Assembly (NCBI GenBank): GCA_016906335.1
Contig: JADEYG010000005.1
Span: 62,001-126,000, forward strand
DNA length: 64,000 nucleotides
Origin: Novakomyces olei
Lineage: Eukaryota > Ascomycota > Novakomycetes > Novakomycetales > Novakomycetaceae
Direction: 5' to 3'
A model generated the notes under the pieces. That model saw only the letters and a program-made list of their open reading frames with translations. It did no database searches and was not told where the DNA came from. Shown here in pieces: positions 1 to 11,436 of the stretch (positions are counted from its first letter, which is position 1; every line of letters starts with the position of its first letter). The translations under genes and the position numbers were made by a program.

Positions 1-127
1 GTATTGTTCTAAAGTAAACTGTTGGATTTTCCTGTATCTGGGTGGATTTTTTTCACTGCTTTCTCCCACATTTTAATATTGTGTTGAGTATGAATGTGGG
101 TTCAATACTAATCAGGCAAAAAGCCTA

Positions 128-1066
128 GTAAACATAGTTCTTTTACGCCCCTTTTCCTGGTCGACGTATTTAGGACATATGGCAAATACAAACATTGGCG
201 TATCTGAATACGACAGAAAAGTTCTTTTATTACATGACAGTGTTCTAAGGGTATTTTACTTCTCAAATAATGACGTTGGTTCTATGTCTACGAATGTCGA
301 CGTAATAGAGCTGCTCCGTGAAGTAGAAGCCTGTTTGAAACTTGAAGGAAAATCAGACATTTTGGGGGATATGATCAATTTTGTTGATTTGATACTGTTC
401 AGAATAAATAGAGTTTCTCCAATGCTTACTTCTCCTACTTTGCAGATGCGGCATAGGGCGACTCAGGCTGCAATTAGCATGGTCAGCTCTCTTTTGGGCC
501 TGTACAAGGCTAGCAAAATACAAAACATCTGGGCGGCATGTCACATCATTACTGAGATTTGTTTGTCTCTTTTGGACAGTCTCTGTGTCTCTTTAGATGA
601 ACCAGATGCAATTGAAACACAGTCGCTCACTAATTACGTAACCGTTTGCTTTACAATGTTGAAAAGTCTCACCAAAACTTGGTCACAAGCACGTGCGGGA
701 ATCAAAAGACTCGAGCTGTTCATCAATTCTGTTTTTCACGCATTTGGTCTGGAGTATGACGGTGTAGTGACGCTACTGGCTCCACAGGAAGTTCATGAGC
801 TGATTATACACAATTTAACTTTCCCTCATTGTCAAAAATACTCATCTGGAGTGGATCAAACGGGTATGATTTTACATTGCTTTGAACAGGTCGACAGTAC
901 AAATTTGAACGATTCTGTGTTTGAAAGTCCTCCGCGCGAACTAGATTTGTTGTCAATTGATGAAAGCAGTATCAATTTGCAAGACACATTCGATCACGAC
1001 GAGTTATTCGCCGCATTATTTTCGTCGGCCACAATGAAGGTTGACAAGAATATTCTTCCAACCTGA
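128..1066 (+). CDS. C-terminal part of a putative fungal-specific transcription factor (5' end outside or before window)
   Basis: An open frame ends at a stop at 1064-1066. The first ATG in frame is at 179, but the frame stays open upstream. A TACTAAT branch-like site at about 106-112, followed by AG at 126-127 or 136-137, suggests that an intron ends there and that this is a 3' exon. The visible protein (about 300 residues) is helical and leucine-rich, with a stretch (VSSLLGLYKASKIQNIWAA, then a W-S-Q-A-R segment) resembling the C-terminal half of Zn2Cys6 regulators. The acidic tail (DLLSIDESS, DHDELFAALF) looks like an activation domain. No zinc cluster is visible, so the DNA-binding part would lie to the left. 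If the family call is right, it may regulate the adjacent dioxygenase/transporter pair; that is inference. It could instead be an unrelated helical protein. Confidence 0.5.
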   Translation, partial: VNIVLLRPFSWSTYLGHMANTNIGVSEYDRKVLLLHDSVLRVFYFSNNDVGSMSTNVDVIELLREVEACLKLEGKSDILGDMINFVDLILFRINRVSPMLTSPTLQMRHRATQAAISMVSSLLGLYKASKIQNIWAACHIITEICLSLLDSLCVSLDEPDAIETQSLTNYVTVCFTMLKSLTKTWSQARAGIKRLELFINSVFHAFGLEYDGVVTLLAPQEVHELIIHNLTFPHCQKYSSGVDQTGMILHCFEQVDSTNLNDSVFESPPRELDLLSIDESSINLQDTFDHDELFAALFSSATMKVDKNILPT

Positions 1067-1350
1067 AAAGCTTTTCCGTTCTCTGGGGGTTTTGTGCGTA
1101 AATAGATTTGATGTTGCACGACAAAGGGAAAGAAGTCTTTTGTAAGATTAATTAAATAATTTTTTATTAGACATTTCTGCGCGTAGTCTTGGATAAACCC
1201 TAACCCTGTTAATCCTGATAAGTAAATAATATTACTAATAATGCTACGACTACAAATCATCGTATTCACTACATCTCAAAACTGCTTAAGATTTAACATT
1301 TGTATCATTTATTTCTATTGAACTCAAATTAACGCCAAGTCTTCTTTTGC
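1067..1350. other. Tail-to-tail intergenic gap with a telomere-like CCCTAACCCT
   Basis: This 284-bp AT-rich gap lies between two convergent genes. It contains AAACCCTAACCCTG at about 1196-1209, two units of a TTAGGG-type repeat on the other strand. Nothing else is recognisable. Confidence 0.6.
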
Positions 1351-2927
1351 TTAGCACAGGCCTAGCATTACACGATCTTGGTCTTGTGCGCATTCTCCGT
1401 CGTCTTCTTCGGTCATTGACGGAACTGGTACATTTGCCAGGGCTGTGAGTCTGAAAGCGTGCCTACGATCGCCGGCAGGGTAATCAAGAGTTTGCGAATG
1501 CTGAGTACACCTTTGATCCCAGATGAGGACTGTCCCAGGCTGGTACGCCACTCGGCAACTAAAGTCTTGACCTCTATTAATGTGGTCAAATAGGAACTTC
1601 AGCAGGTAGTCTGAGGGTTAGTATGTAAAAACCCACCATATTGAAAAAAATCAAACTATGAATCAAATTTAAGAAATTCAAAAACGCCAGTAGCAAAGAG
1701 ACAAAACAAAACGAAAATAGACAATGAATTGAAAATATAAACTCACTTGATTCGTCTTCGTCATAGCCAACAATACTTTGCGTATACGAAGAGTTTACGA
1801 ATAGATTCTTTTTCCCAGTGAGCGGATGCACCGTTACTACAGGGTGAACTGACGAGTTGATAGGACGCCGCACTACGGATTCTGAACCATTATCACGGAG
1901 TTCCCGAGACACTGCATTGGCGGTAGAATGGACGGCAGTCAGGCCTTCCAAGCGCTTGCGAAATTTTGGCGAAAGACGTTCATAAGCTTTGACAGTCTGT
2001 AACAAGCATTAGTCAAAATCAAACATTTAAAGATTGGCATTCAAAACAATTAAAATAAATAAATAAATAAATAAATTAGACTTGAAATTAAACCCAAAAT
2101 GAATATTGAAAGAAATATGCATCAATTTCAAAACATACATTAGACACGATTGTGTCGCCACCGGCACCGGCAGGCTGTTCCAAAATAGTGAAGAAAGTCA
2201 CTCCAGGAGGTTGAGACTCCGGTGACTGATCGACATGAAACTGGATAGGGCTTTTTCTTGCCCATGACTTTCGAATTCTCAAATCACTATTTTGTTTAGC
2301 TTAAAAGTCTTCCAAATACCTACTCTTTGGAGTCGTAAACAATCACAAATTGTGGAGGCCCGGATTGAGAATGCGGCATCCAACCGTGAACGTGTAAAGG
2401 ACCTAATGTTTTAATTTAAGAAAGCATATTTAAATATACCATAGTGCCTGACAGAATTAGTTTTGATTTCTAACAATTGATAGAACTTACGAAACAATTT
2501 CCATTTGCTTTTCAAAACCAGCATTGGCAAAGTTCTGATCTCTAAAGACGAGACAGCCGCGCTCGGCCACAAGAAGCGCCAATTCGTTCAATGCCTCTTC
2601 GCCGAGTTCGGTCTTAACTTTGTTAATAAAAAGGGAAATGTTTTTTATTTTTGATGGGTCTTACCAGTTGAATGCCCAAAATCTCAGTGCCACAGCTCGG
2701 ACTGAGTTCAGTGACTTTGGTGGCATTCTTTAGCAAGTTGGGCATAGCAGGATCCGCCAAATGGCCGGGGTCCTTATGCTCAAATGGACCCACCGGCTGT
2801 ATCTTTTCGAGTGGATCATAATGAGCTGACATGTAAGAATAAGGCGTTAAACAAATTCTGTCTTACGCAAGTACGCGGGAAAAAGGGGTGCAGATTGCTT
2901 CCTTTCGTCTTCAGAAGCGGACGGCAT
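1351..2927 (-). CDS. TauD/TfdA-type Fe(II)/2-oxoglutarate dioxygenase (sulfonate/taurine dioxygenase-like)
   Basis: Eight exons: 2927-2867, 2825-2665, 2612-2491, 2447-2440, 2402-2324, 2286-2139, 1996-1747 and 1610-1351, giving 362 aa. The protein starts MPSASEDERK and carries the yeast TauD signature segments (YDPLEKIQPVGPFEHKDPG; LSPSCGTEILGIQL). The iron-binding HxD lies in SPIQFHVDQSPE, the distal His in WDQRCTQHSQTLDY, and the 2-oxoglutarate Arg in RRHAFRL. Family members use O2 and 2-oxoglutarate to hydroxylate a substrate, for example taurine to sulfite plus aminoacetaldehyde. Exon 4 is only 8 nt, and introns 4 and 5 are 37 nt each. It is divergent from a Dal5-type transporter across a 449-bp shared promoter, which suggests that the transporter imports its substrate. 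The substrate cannot be read from sequence; other sulfonates or 2,4-D-like ethers are possible. Confidence 0.88.
2440..2447 (-). other. 8-nt microexon of the TauD-like gene
   Basis: The 8 bases GCACTATG are flanked by CTAATTCTGTCAG on the 5' side and GTATAT on the 3' side. Together with the neighbouring exons they encode S-H-Y-G-P within the conserved block before LHVHGW. Without this exon the flanking exons do not join in frame. Confidence 0.75.
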
Positions 2928-3376
2928 TTTGTCGAATTTTTTATTGGAGTAGATTTGCAGTTTCCAAAAAGACTTAGTGTTTTTAATTTCTTCGAGATGA
3001 AATTCAAAAGTCTTTTATACCAACAACAGAAAGCGCAAGTAGTATGATTTTGTGTCATTTTGTCCGTTTTGAGCGCTATATTCAGTTTATTCAGTCTTAC
3101 TGACCCGAAAACTCGACTGCCGGATATCGCCGTATCCGATTGCGAATTATAGGCGCGGATATCCGCAGTCATTTGACAAAATCTGTTAAGCGAAAGAAAA
3201 CCCTGTCTGGAACCTGTCAAGTTACGATAAGGCGATAAGCAAATTTGCAATGCTTTAAAAAGACCGTGGTTTGGTCCGGTTAAGCTACTCAACCATTTGA
3301 TCAAAGAGCACTGCAAACGATCATCAATAAAGGAGCTGTCGCTTTGCATTGAGTTTTTCCACTATCTTCGAAGAAA
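2928..3376. promoter_or_regulatory. Divergent promoter, TauD-like / Dal5-like pair
   Basis: This 449-bp shared upstream region contains two CGG/CCG inverted repeats: CGGATATCGCCG at 3121-3132 (CGG-N6-CCG) and the perfect palindrome GCGGATATCCGC at 3155-3166 (CGG-N4-CCG). Spacings of this type are typical of Zn2Cys6 dimer sites. A regulator of that class lies at 18286-20217. Binding is inferred only. Confidence 0.5.
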
Positions 3377-5229
3377 ATGGACGGCTCGAAAAAATTGGAC
3401 GCGTCGGAAACGATAACCTCTGCCGGCATGGCCGACTTGGAAGGCACTAAGCCAACAAACATGGCTGCCGTCAAAGCCGTAGAGGCAGGAGATACTCGAG
3501 ATATCGATATTGGTGCAGTTATCATTGCACAAGGAGAGAAAGACGCGATTGAGTGGACGCCGCAGCAGGATAGGCGCCTGATGCGAAGAGTGGATTTTCG
3601 CCTTGTAACTATTGTATGCCAAAACACAAGACCTTTGTTTATCCTGTCCGTTCAGTGTCATTGCAGCTTTTTCTTATACTTTTTCCGTACATACTTCAAG
3701 CCGATAGGCTTTCATTCAACTTCAATACTAACTTCAGCTTTTTGTTTGCGCAACTCTATCTGGTCTTGACAAGTCTGCCATGTCTACGGGTGCTATTTAC
3801 AATATGCGCAAAGATCTTCACTTGACTGGCCAGCAGTATTCGTGGTGCGGTTCTGCTCCCTTTTTTGGAGGGCTTTTGTCTATGGGCCCGCAAGCCTATT
3901 TGTTGCAGAGGTATAACCGGGAACAAGAATAATGAATAAAAGTGGAAAAATATTATGGCTATCTCTCAACATGTTCAGCATTTCTAATATTCAAGGCTTC
4001 CGGCTGTTCCCTTTTTCGCTACAAACTTTTTCTTTTGGGGAGTTCTCGAGATGTGCATGGCTGGGTGCTCTAATTTTGGTGGTCTGTTCACTTGCCGGTT
4101 TTTGCTTGGCGCGTGCGAAGCTATGCTTATTCCTGCTGTGACCCATTTTGTAGGCATGTGGTACCGTCCGGAAGAGCAGCCTCGTCGTAACAGTATCATT
4201 CTTAACGTTGTTGCGCCTATAATCAACGGATTTATTGCTTGGCTTTGCGGCTTCAACCACCACAATTTCCCAACCTGGAAAATCATTTTCCTTGCTATTG
4301 GAGGTTTCAATATCCTTTGGTCCTTCGTAGTGTTCTTTTTCCTGCCAAGCAGTCCGCTGGATGCAAAGTTTCTGAACGACCAAGAGCGATACATGATTGT
4401 AAAGCGCAAAATGGGCGACAATACGGGAATGGAATCGAAGCAATTTAAGATGGATCAATTGGTGGAGGCAGCCAAGGACGTGAAAAACTGGCTTGTTTGG
4501 TTTGCCATTATTGCACTGCAAGTACCCAACGGAGGTCTTACAACTTTCAATACCATTCTTATCCAGAACCTTAACTTTTCGAGCAGAATCACTGCTCTGC
4601 TGGCGATGCCTCCTGGATTCATGAGTACTGCATCCGGAATTATTTTGTCTTACATTGCCTCGCGCACTCGTCGGTATCGTGTTGTGATTGTCGTCGTTTC
4701 AATCTTGCTGCCTTTGGCCGGTGCTATTATCTGTTATTGCGTGCCTCATGATAACATCGCGGGCCAGCTGGTCGGACTTTACATCCTTTACACCTATTGG
4801 GCCCCGTACGTTACTTTGGTGTCGATCTACCAGGCCAATATTTGCGGTCATACGAAGAAAATGTCATTGTAAGAGATACTATATTTTTGAATCAGTTTTT
4901 ACTCACAATTTCAAGGTACGGTTGGTTCTACATTAGTTGGACTGTCGGTAACATCATTGGTCCGCAGACGTTTAGAGCAGGTAATTTTCCCAACTTTTAT
5001 CAAATAATTCTGCTTACTAACAAATCTAGAGCAAGCGCCAACGTATACTGGAGGCACGGTTGCTATGATTGTGTGCTATGCAGTTGCAATCTTCACGATT
5101 TCACTCTACGGCTTCTTTTGCAACTTGTCTAACAAGAAACGTGCCGCCGAAATCCAAAACTATGCTGGCGAAAGCGACTTTTTGGATGTCACAGACATGC
5201 AGAATAAGGGCTTCAAGTATACTACTTGA
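3377..5229 (+). CDS. Dal5/anion:cation symporter-type MFS transporter (allantoate permease family)
   Basis: Five exons: 3377-3613, 3738-3910, 3996-4868, 4916-4980 and 5030-5229, giving 515 aa. A long hydrophilic N-terminus leads to RRVDFRLVTILFVCATLSG, LDKSAMSTGAIYNMRKDL and HLTGQQYSWCGSAPFFGG, the order seen in Dal5/Tna1/Seo1 carriers. About 12 hydrophobic segments follow. Near the C-terminus come NICGHTKKM, GNIIGPQTFRAEQAPTYT and FLDVTDMQNKGFKYTT, all typical of the family. Family members import carboxylated, often nitrogen- or sulfur-containing anions (allantoate, ureidosuccinate, nicotinate, sulfonates) with protons at the plasma membrane. Introns end in TACTAACTTCAG, TTCTAATATTCAAG and TACTAACAAATCTAG. 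Pairing with the TauD-like gene suggests sulfonate or taurine uptake, but the substrate is unproven. A paralogue lies at 23054-25022. Confidence 0.88.
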
Positions 5230-5900
5230 TTTTTTAGATTTTTAGCTCTAGTTTCTCTTTAATTTATTTGTTACAATTTGTGGACGTCTTGAGCGAGTAT
5301 ATCCACCATATATGCGTTTAGTGCATGCTCCGGATATTCGGCCTATCACATAAACAATATTATATGAGGATAATGTTTATATCCAATGCTTTTCATCCCA
5401 GATGCGGAATCTAGCTCTATCACTATACTCAACTCTAACCCTTCGCCCAGAAAATCGTACTACTCTGTTGTCTGCGGTTACCATATAAACTTGCGTTCAT
5501 AGTTGACGATTTGGCCGGCAAATCAAATAAAGCATGTTTAAAGGCTGCGTATTCAGAATACAATCAAAAAGGCGGAACATTTAAATGAACAAAGATTTGG
5601 CCCCCAAGAACGGTTCCATTCAGATTTGATCTCTTGCACCAAACTTTTAAATCAATACCCTAAGTACATAAAACGTCTTTATCGATACAACACATGCAAA
5701 CGAGCTCTAGATACATTAATTAAAAATTTGGTAAACTGTCGTCTTGCGAGCACCAAACTGCCGTTTGGACCTCCCGATAAATCTCGATCTGATTGAGCCG
5801 TTAAGGCTCGCTTTTGCATCTCGTTTTGCCAGAATGTTGGAAGCCCTGGTCTGAAAATGTTTTGTCTATTAAGAATATTACAAATACTAGCCGATCAAAA
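5230..5900. other. Tail-to-tail intergenic region
   Basis: 671 bp of AT-rich sequence between the convergent Dal5-like and GMC genes. No coding frame, RNA gene or clear repeat is seen. Confidence 0.6.
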
Positions 5901-7740
5901 TCACAATCTAGCCTGAGCGAGGCTCAGCTTTGCGTCTTCTGCAATTAGCTCTGCGGCACGTTCGCCGATGGCTAAAACAGCAACCATAGGATTAATCGTC
6001 ACCATGTCGGGAAAAACGCCAGCATCAGCAATCCTCAGGTTCCTAATGCCGCGTACTTTGAGCTGCGGATCTACCACAGCCTTTGGATCGCGGGCCAGAT
6101 TGCCCATCTTTGTCGTTCCTGCTGGGTGGTAGACGGTGTGAGCAACACGTCTCCCGTACTCTGAAAGATCTTCGTCCGTTTGCACATTTGGTCCCGGAGC
6201 AACTTCGCGCTTGATCCATTCCTTGAAAGGAGACTGTTGCGCGATCTTGCGGGCGGCCTTTAGCCCCGCTACAATAGTGGCAGCATCGTAGCCCTCCGGG
6301 TCTGTAAAGTACCGGAAATCCAAAGCCGGCTTCACACTGGCATCGCTGGACACAAGGTACAATCGGCCGCGAGAACGAGGCCGCGGGATATTGGGGGTCA
6401 TACAAAAAGCATTAATGACCTCATCGTACCCCAGTCGGCTCGTATTCAACGTGAAAGGGATCTGATAACAGTGCATCATGAGATCAGCTGCCTGACCATC
6501 AAACCCAGCAGCATCTGCCGGCTCTCGGCGCAAGAAAATCCCAGCATCAGAGTCCATTGTTGTTTGGTTTGGGGGTACTGGTTTATTTAGTTCCCACAAG
6601 ATAATACTCTCCGGATGGTCCAGCAGGTTTTCCCCGACACCAGGAACATTCTTCACTACGGGAATGCCGAGGCTGTTGAGCTGCTCAGCCGGACCCAATC
6701 CTGAGAGCAGCAAAAGACGTGGGGTATCGATTGCACCAGCGCATAGTATAGTTTCCGCCTTGGCCGAGAGTAAGTGCTGCTCGCCAGATTTTAGGACGAC
6801 ATTTACACCCGTCAAAGCGTCGCCCTCAGAGTTGAAGCAGAGCTTGGAAACCCAGGCGTTGGTCAAAATAGTCAGATTAGGCCGGCTTTCCTCGCCACGA
6901 AGAATTGGGTGAATATAGGCGACACTAGCACTGCTGCGACGTCCGTCATCAGGGTTATATGACACGTTGAAGAAACCGACTCCCTGAGTCAGCTCTCCGT
7001 GCTCCCGAATCTCGTTGTTGAAATTATCGATAATTGGGATTTTCATAGCAGTAGAACACGCCTGAATCCAGTCTTTGCACAATTGGTTTCGGTGGCGCGC
7101 GTGAACGGGCTGAATTGTATTGCGCAATTGGTCAATTAGTCGGGTAAAAGTGGCAAAGTCCCAGCCTTTACAGCCTTTTGCCACCCAATTGCGGCAGTCG
7201 TACTCGAAGGGTCGGAAACTGATCAGTGTATTATGGCTCGAACAGCCGCCCAGCACTTTTGCACGCGAATGGCGAATATGCGAGTTTCCTTTACCGTTAA
7301 CACTTGCACTTGTGGATAGAGAAACAGTTTAATTTTATCACATTATTTTGACCCATTTTTTGACCCATTTTTTGACCCATTTTTTGACCCATTTTTGGCC
7401 CATTTTTGGGCTGCGTTATTTAAGGATCCCTCAATTGCATACGAAAATGAACGGCCCATTGGATTCGGGTTACAATCTTTTTAATTCTCGACTCACCATA
7501 AGGCTGCTCCACAGTGGGGTAGTCGTAATCGAGCTCGCCGCCCAAAAGACCAAGCCATTCCCTCAAATTTAAAACTTTATCGTCCATAAAATCGCTCGGT
7601 CCACCCTCGATTACGAGCACCCGCTTTTCCGGCAGGTACTGCGCCAGGCGCGCTGCAGTCACACATCCCGCCGTTCCACCGCCCACAATTATATAATCAT
7701 AATAATTATTGCTGCCCGTCGGAAGATGATTTGTAGTCAT
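5901..7740 (-). CDS. Choline-oxidase-like GMC flavoprotein
   Basis: Two exons, 7740-7497 and 7288-5901, joined after Q-P-Y-G to N-S-H-I-R-H, giving 543 aa. The FAD dinucleotide motif YIIVGGGTAGCVTAARL is near residue 15, followed by VLVIEGG. The block RHSRAKVLGGCSSHNTLI matches the choline oxidase region that carries the flavin-linked His (GGCSSHN). LDHPESI keeps the Glu that binds the trimethylammonium group in Arthrobacter CodA. HTVYHPAGT holds the catalytic His. The second catalytic position reads TINPMV, where CodA has NPN. Choline oxidases convert choline to betaine aldehyde and then to glycine betaine, releasing H2O2. It is divergent from a betaine-aldehyde-type dehydrogenase and close to a choline/GABA-type permease, which supports choline as substrate. 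Another amino-alcohol is possible. The 208-nt intron contains a 14-bp tandem repeat. Confidence 0.85.
7346..7409. repeat. 14-bp tandem repeat inside the choline-oxidase-like intron
   Basis: About four and a half copies of TTGACCCATTTTTT decay into TTGGCCCATTTTTG. All lie within the intron 7496-7289. This is probably a slippage-type minisatellite. Confidence 0.85.
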
Positions 7741-9073
7741 TACGCTCGGCAGAGGTTAGACAGCGGCTTAAACCAACCCGACTTGATTGAGCAAAAAGAT
7801 TTACAAAACAATGGTTTCGAAAAGCAAGAGCTTTGGTTTTATTTTTTTATTTTGATATTTATTTTTTATTTTATTTTTTTACTTTTTTTCTTTTTCTTTT
7901 CTTTTTTTTCTTTTCTTTTTCTTTTCCTCGAAAGACTCAGAAAAGTGTCGATACGTTTGTGCAAAGAAAAGATTTAAAGCCGAATGGAAGGAACGGCAGT
8001 TTATAAAGCACTTGTGACGGCATAGAATACCGGTAGGAACAGTAACGATTAAAAGAATACTCGCCTCCTTATCTGTCTGACTCGCAAGTAATCAGGCGCA
8101 AATTTCTATAGCGCTGTGCGTGTTATGTTATTGGCGCATTGCCCTGCTGCGTTAGTTTGGCGTTACCAAATTTGTCTTACTTTATCTGTTGTCTATGTAT
8201 CCCTCCCAATACTATGCACTGCCCTTATCAGCGAGCGGTGCGTGGTAAAAAGGGCGTAAAAATGGCATTACATTCGCAGGTTTCACTAATCTCATGCCAA
8301 ACGTGGCCCAGTTCGATCGTCGACTGTTGAGTGGGATTACCGATTGCCGGCTCGCGCTGCGGAGGGTGCTCTCCGGTCCAACCAAACAAAATTCCGACCA
8401 ACGATCAATTTCGATAAGCGTCATGTCGATCGTTGAAAGGGCTTAATTATGGTTTGTCGGCGCTGTATACGTGCCTCTAAGAGTTAAAGCGGCCATTAAT
8501 GCTTGGCCACTGCCTATATTCGGCAATTTTGCTACCTGCTGCTATACTTTATGTGACCTGCTCACAATAGGCGAGCTAATTTAAAATAAAACAAAGGTCA
8601 ATAAATAGGCAAAATAAAATACTTCCTTCTTGCAACTACTGACCGCCCTATTGACCGTAATATCGGCCACACTATCGAACTCGGCTTGTCTCTGTTTGCT
8701 ATAGTGTATCAGATCAGCGGCCATTCTCCGTAGCGCCATAGCTCAATCATTGAAAAACTCGAATCATGTATATTCCAACGTACTTTCAGTATAGAACCAG
8801 AGATTGAAGGGTTCACAAGTAGCACAGACTCACAAGTAACACAGAATACTATCTAATTAATTCCTATACTGTCGCGACAGGCTGTATCGCTTACAAAGAT
8901 ACGACAATCAGAGCCCACAATCCCGACGAATGGTCTCAGATCTGGTTCGTTCTATGATTGCAGACCATTGTACGTCGGCAACAATTTAACGGGATCGGCT
9001 ACAGTTTGTTTCTACAATTATCTTGTTTGCTGAGCTTTAGCCATTCGAATTGAGTGGGTGAGTGATTCTGGCC
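7741..9073. promoter_or_regulatory. 1.3-kb divergent promoter, GMC oxidase / ALDH
   Basis: Long shared upstream region of the choline-oxidase-like and ALDH genes. It holds a pyrimidine tract rich in T at about 7835-7926 next to the GMC start, and the 12-bp perfect palindrome CTGTCGCGACAG at 8869-8880, about 195 bp before the ALDH ATG. One CTTATC (GATA-factor core) lies near 8067. No gene is recognised. Confidence 0.5.
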
Positions 9074-10760
9074 ATGTCTGCCGACAAGTCTTTCCCCGAA
9101 CGAGGGCTCTATTATGACGGCCATGTTCAGTCAGCCTCCTCGGGCCGAACGTTTCAGTCAATTAACCCTGCCGATGCAACGATTCTGGCTGATATTCAGA
9201 TAGCCGCAGAGTCAGATATCGATGCTGCTGTTTCATCGGCTGAAAGGGCGTTCCCTACCTGGTCTCAAACACCAGCGATTGAACGTGCTCGAGTATTACA
9301 AAAAGCAGCTTTTATTTTGCGCCAACGCAACGATGAAATTGCACGAGTTGAAACTTTGGATTCTGGCAAAGCGTTTTCAGAAACAGCTGCTGTTGACGTT
9401 GCTACAGGTGCCGATGTGCTCGAATACTATGCAAATTTTATTGGCGGCGGCGGGTTAAATGGTGAAAATATACAGTTGCGCAAGGACGTTTGGGCATACA
9501 CTGTCAAGGCACCGCTCGGTGTTTGCGCCGGAATCGGCGCATGGAACTATCCCATCCAAATGTAGGAGACTTTGTTTGTCGTGAGCGTTCAATGTGTTGT
9601 TTTATACCAGTGTGCTCGCCACTTGTACATTTGTTTTTACATTTATTATTGGCTTTATTTTTTATTTTTTCGTCTCTTTGTCTTTTATAATCCTTTTTGA
9701 ATTGTGTTACATGCCAGTATTGCTGTTTGCATCTCTAACAATAAGCGCTTTATGGAAATCGGCAGCTTGCTTAGCGGCGGGCAATACGATGGTGTACAAA
9801 CCCAGCGAGTTTACTCCTCTCCACGGCCAAACTTTGGCCGAGATTTATACTGAGGCAGGATTACCGGCAGGAGCCTTCAACGTGGTACATGGACCAGGTG
9901 CAGTCGGAGCCTACCTGACGACTCACCCTGGTATTGCAAAAGTATCCTTTACCGGCCAAGTCTCGACGGGTAAGAAAGTAGCAGGGTCGGCCACGTCCAG
10001 CATGAAATACGTCACAATGGAACTCGGAGGCAAGAGCCCACTCATCGTTTGTCCTGATGCTGATTTGGAGACTGCCGTCGATGGAGCAATGATGGCAAAT
10101 TTCTATAGCTCAGGGCAAGTGTGCACAAACGGCACACGTGTTTTCGTCCCACGGCCAATGAAAGCAAGATTTGAACGGTGTCTGCTTGACAAAATTGGTC
10201 ACGTCAGACCGGGTCCATTATTTGACGAAAAGACAAATTTTGGTCCGCTTAGTTCAGCGGCTCACAGGGACAAAGTGGTCGAGTATATTTCACACGGCAT
10301 TTCGGTTGATAATGCTCTGCTTCTGTGCGGCGGACTGGGAAAGCCCAAAGTTCCCGCTGATTTGGAAGCCGGGTACTGGGTTAAGCCAACCGTTTTCACA
10401 GACTGCACTGATTCAATGCGTATTGTAAAAGAGGAGATATTTGGACCTGTCATGTGCGTTTTGTACTATGACACGGTGGAGGAAGCAGTAAGACGCGCAA
10501 ATGCCACTGAGCTAGGGCTAGCGGCCGGAGTTTTTACTAAAGATTTGAATTTGGCGCACAAGGTTATCAATCAACTTGAGGCTGGTATAACCTGGATAAA
10601 TACGTGGGGGGATAGTCCTGCAGAAATGGCTGTAGGAGGCTGGAAGAACAGTGGATTGGGTGTCGAGAACGGTCGGCGGGGGATAGAAGCTTGGCTGCAG
10701 AACAAAAGTACGCTTGTTGATATGAGCGGGTCTGTTGCAACAGTATTTGCAAAGCTTTGA
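9074..10760 (+). CDS. Aldehyde dehydrogenase, betaine-aldehyde-dehydrogenase type
   Basis: Two exons, 9074-9561 and 9746-10760, join within [15 protein letters not shown], giving 500 aa. The intron (184 nt) is T-rich and ends CTAACAATAAG. NAD(P)-dependent ALDH landmarks are present: [24 protein letters not shown], the glutamate motif [13 protein letters not shown] near residue 253, the catalytic Cys in [13 protein letters not shown] near residue 288, and [11 protein letters not shown]. The [12 protein letters not shown] form is that of betaine aldehyde dehydrogenases. The expected reaction is betaine aldehyde plus NAD(P)+ to glycine betaine, an osmolyte or methyl/nitrogen source. No targeting sequence is evident, so it is probably cytosolic. 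It shares a promoter with the choline-oxidase-like gene, so the two steps are probably co-regulated. A 4-aminobutyraldehyde or 4-trimethylaminobutyraldehyde dehydrogenase is the main alternative. Confidence 0.9.
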
Positions 10761-11436
10761 TATTTCTTTGTACTTGAAGGAAGTGAAAATAGCAGTTTTT
10801 GGGTTTTTACCTGTCCACAATTACAAATCAATCGATATCTTTCTGCTAGCAGAACTTTTCTGTTGCTATGTTTATATGCTTTGAATGGTTTCAATAGCAG
10901 TCTAGTACAAAGATAGTCGAGTGAAGTATTAAAGACTTGAAATAAACTTGAGAAATCATGAAACTATGAAATTATTGCATGGCTCGATTGGCATTGTCGT
11001 TTTAGTTAATTGTCAAGCACCCTTTTAAACTTAGTTGGCATCATTATCGTCGCCATCATAAACCTTTGAACCTGTGCGTAAAAAGGGTCTGCCTACTCCT
11101 GACCCCCCTTCTAGGTACAGGCCGAGCTCGCGAGTGATACGAGAAATATTTAATTATATTTGAGTAATACCTAGCTAACCCTAATGGCGATGCTAATGGC
11201 GATGGAATTTGGCGAGGTCAGAGCCATAATACTACGCTCTCATAAAGCCTTAATCCTTAGCGTGGGCTCCTTTTGACTCTACATATCGTCGTCCCGATTT
11301 CTGAGCAATCATTTTTTCACTACGAACGCACACGACTAAATTCAATCTGATTTAAGAGGCAAAGTGCTAGAATAAATCCATCTCACAACAAAGTAAAACA
11401 TAAAGAAGAAATACTTTTTACAAGTTTTTCTATCGC
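10761..11436. other. Tail-to-tail intergenic region
   Basis: 676 bp between the ALDH and permease 3' ends. It is AT-rich, with one CTAACCCTAA at about 11176. No gene is seen. Confidence 0.6.

Noticed and set aside
7835-7930. Poly-pyrimidine tract as a possible retroposon tail
   Set aside because: No adjoining element, target-site duplication or coding remnant is visible; it is a promoter-type T-rich tract.
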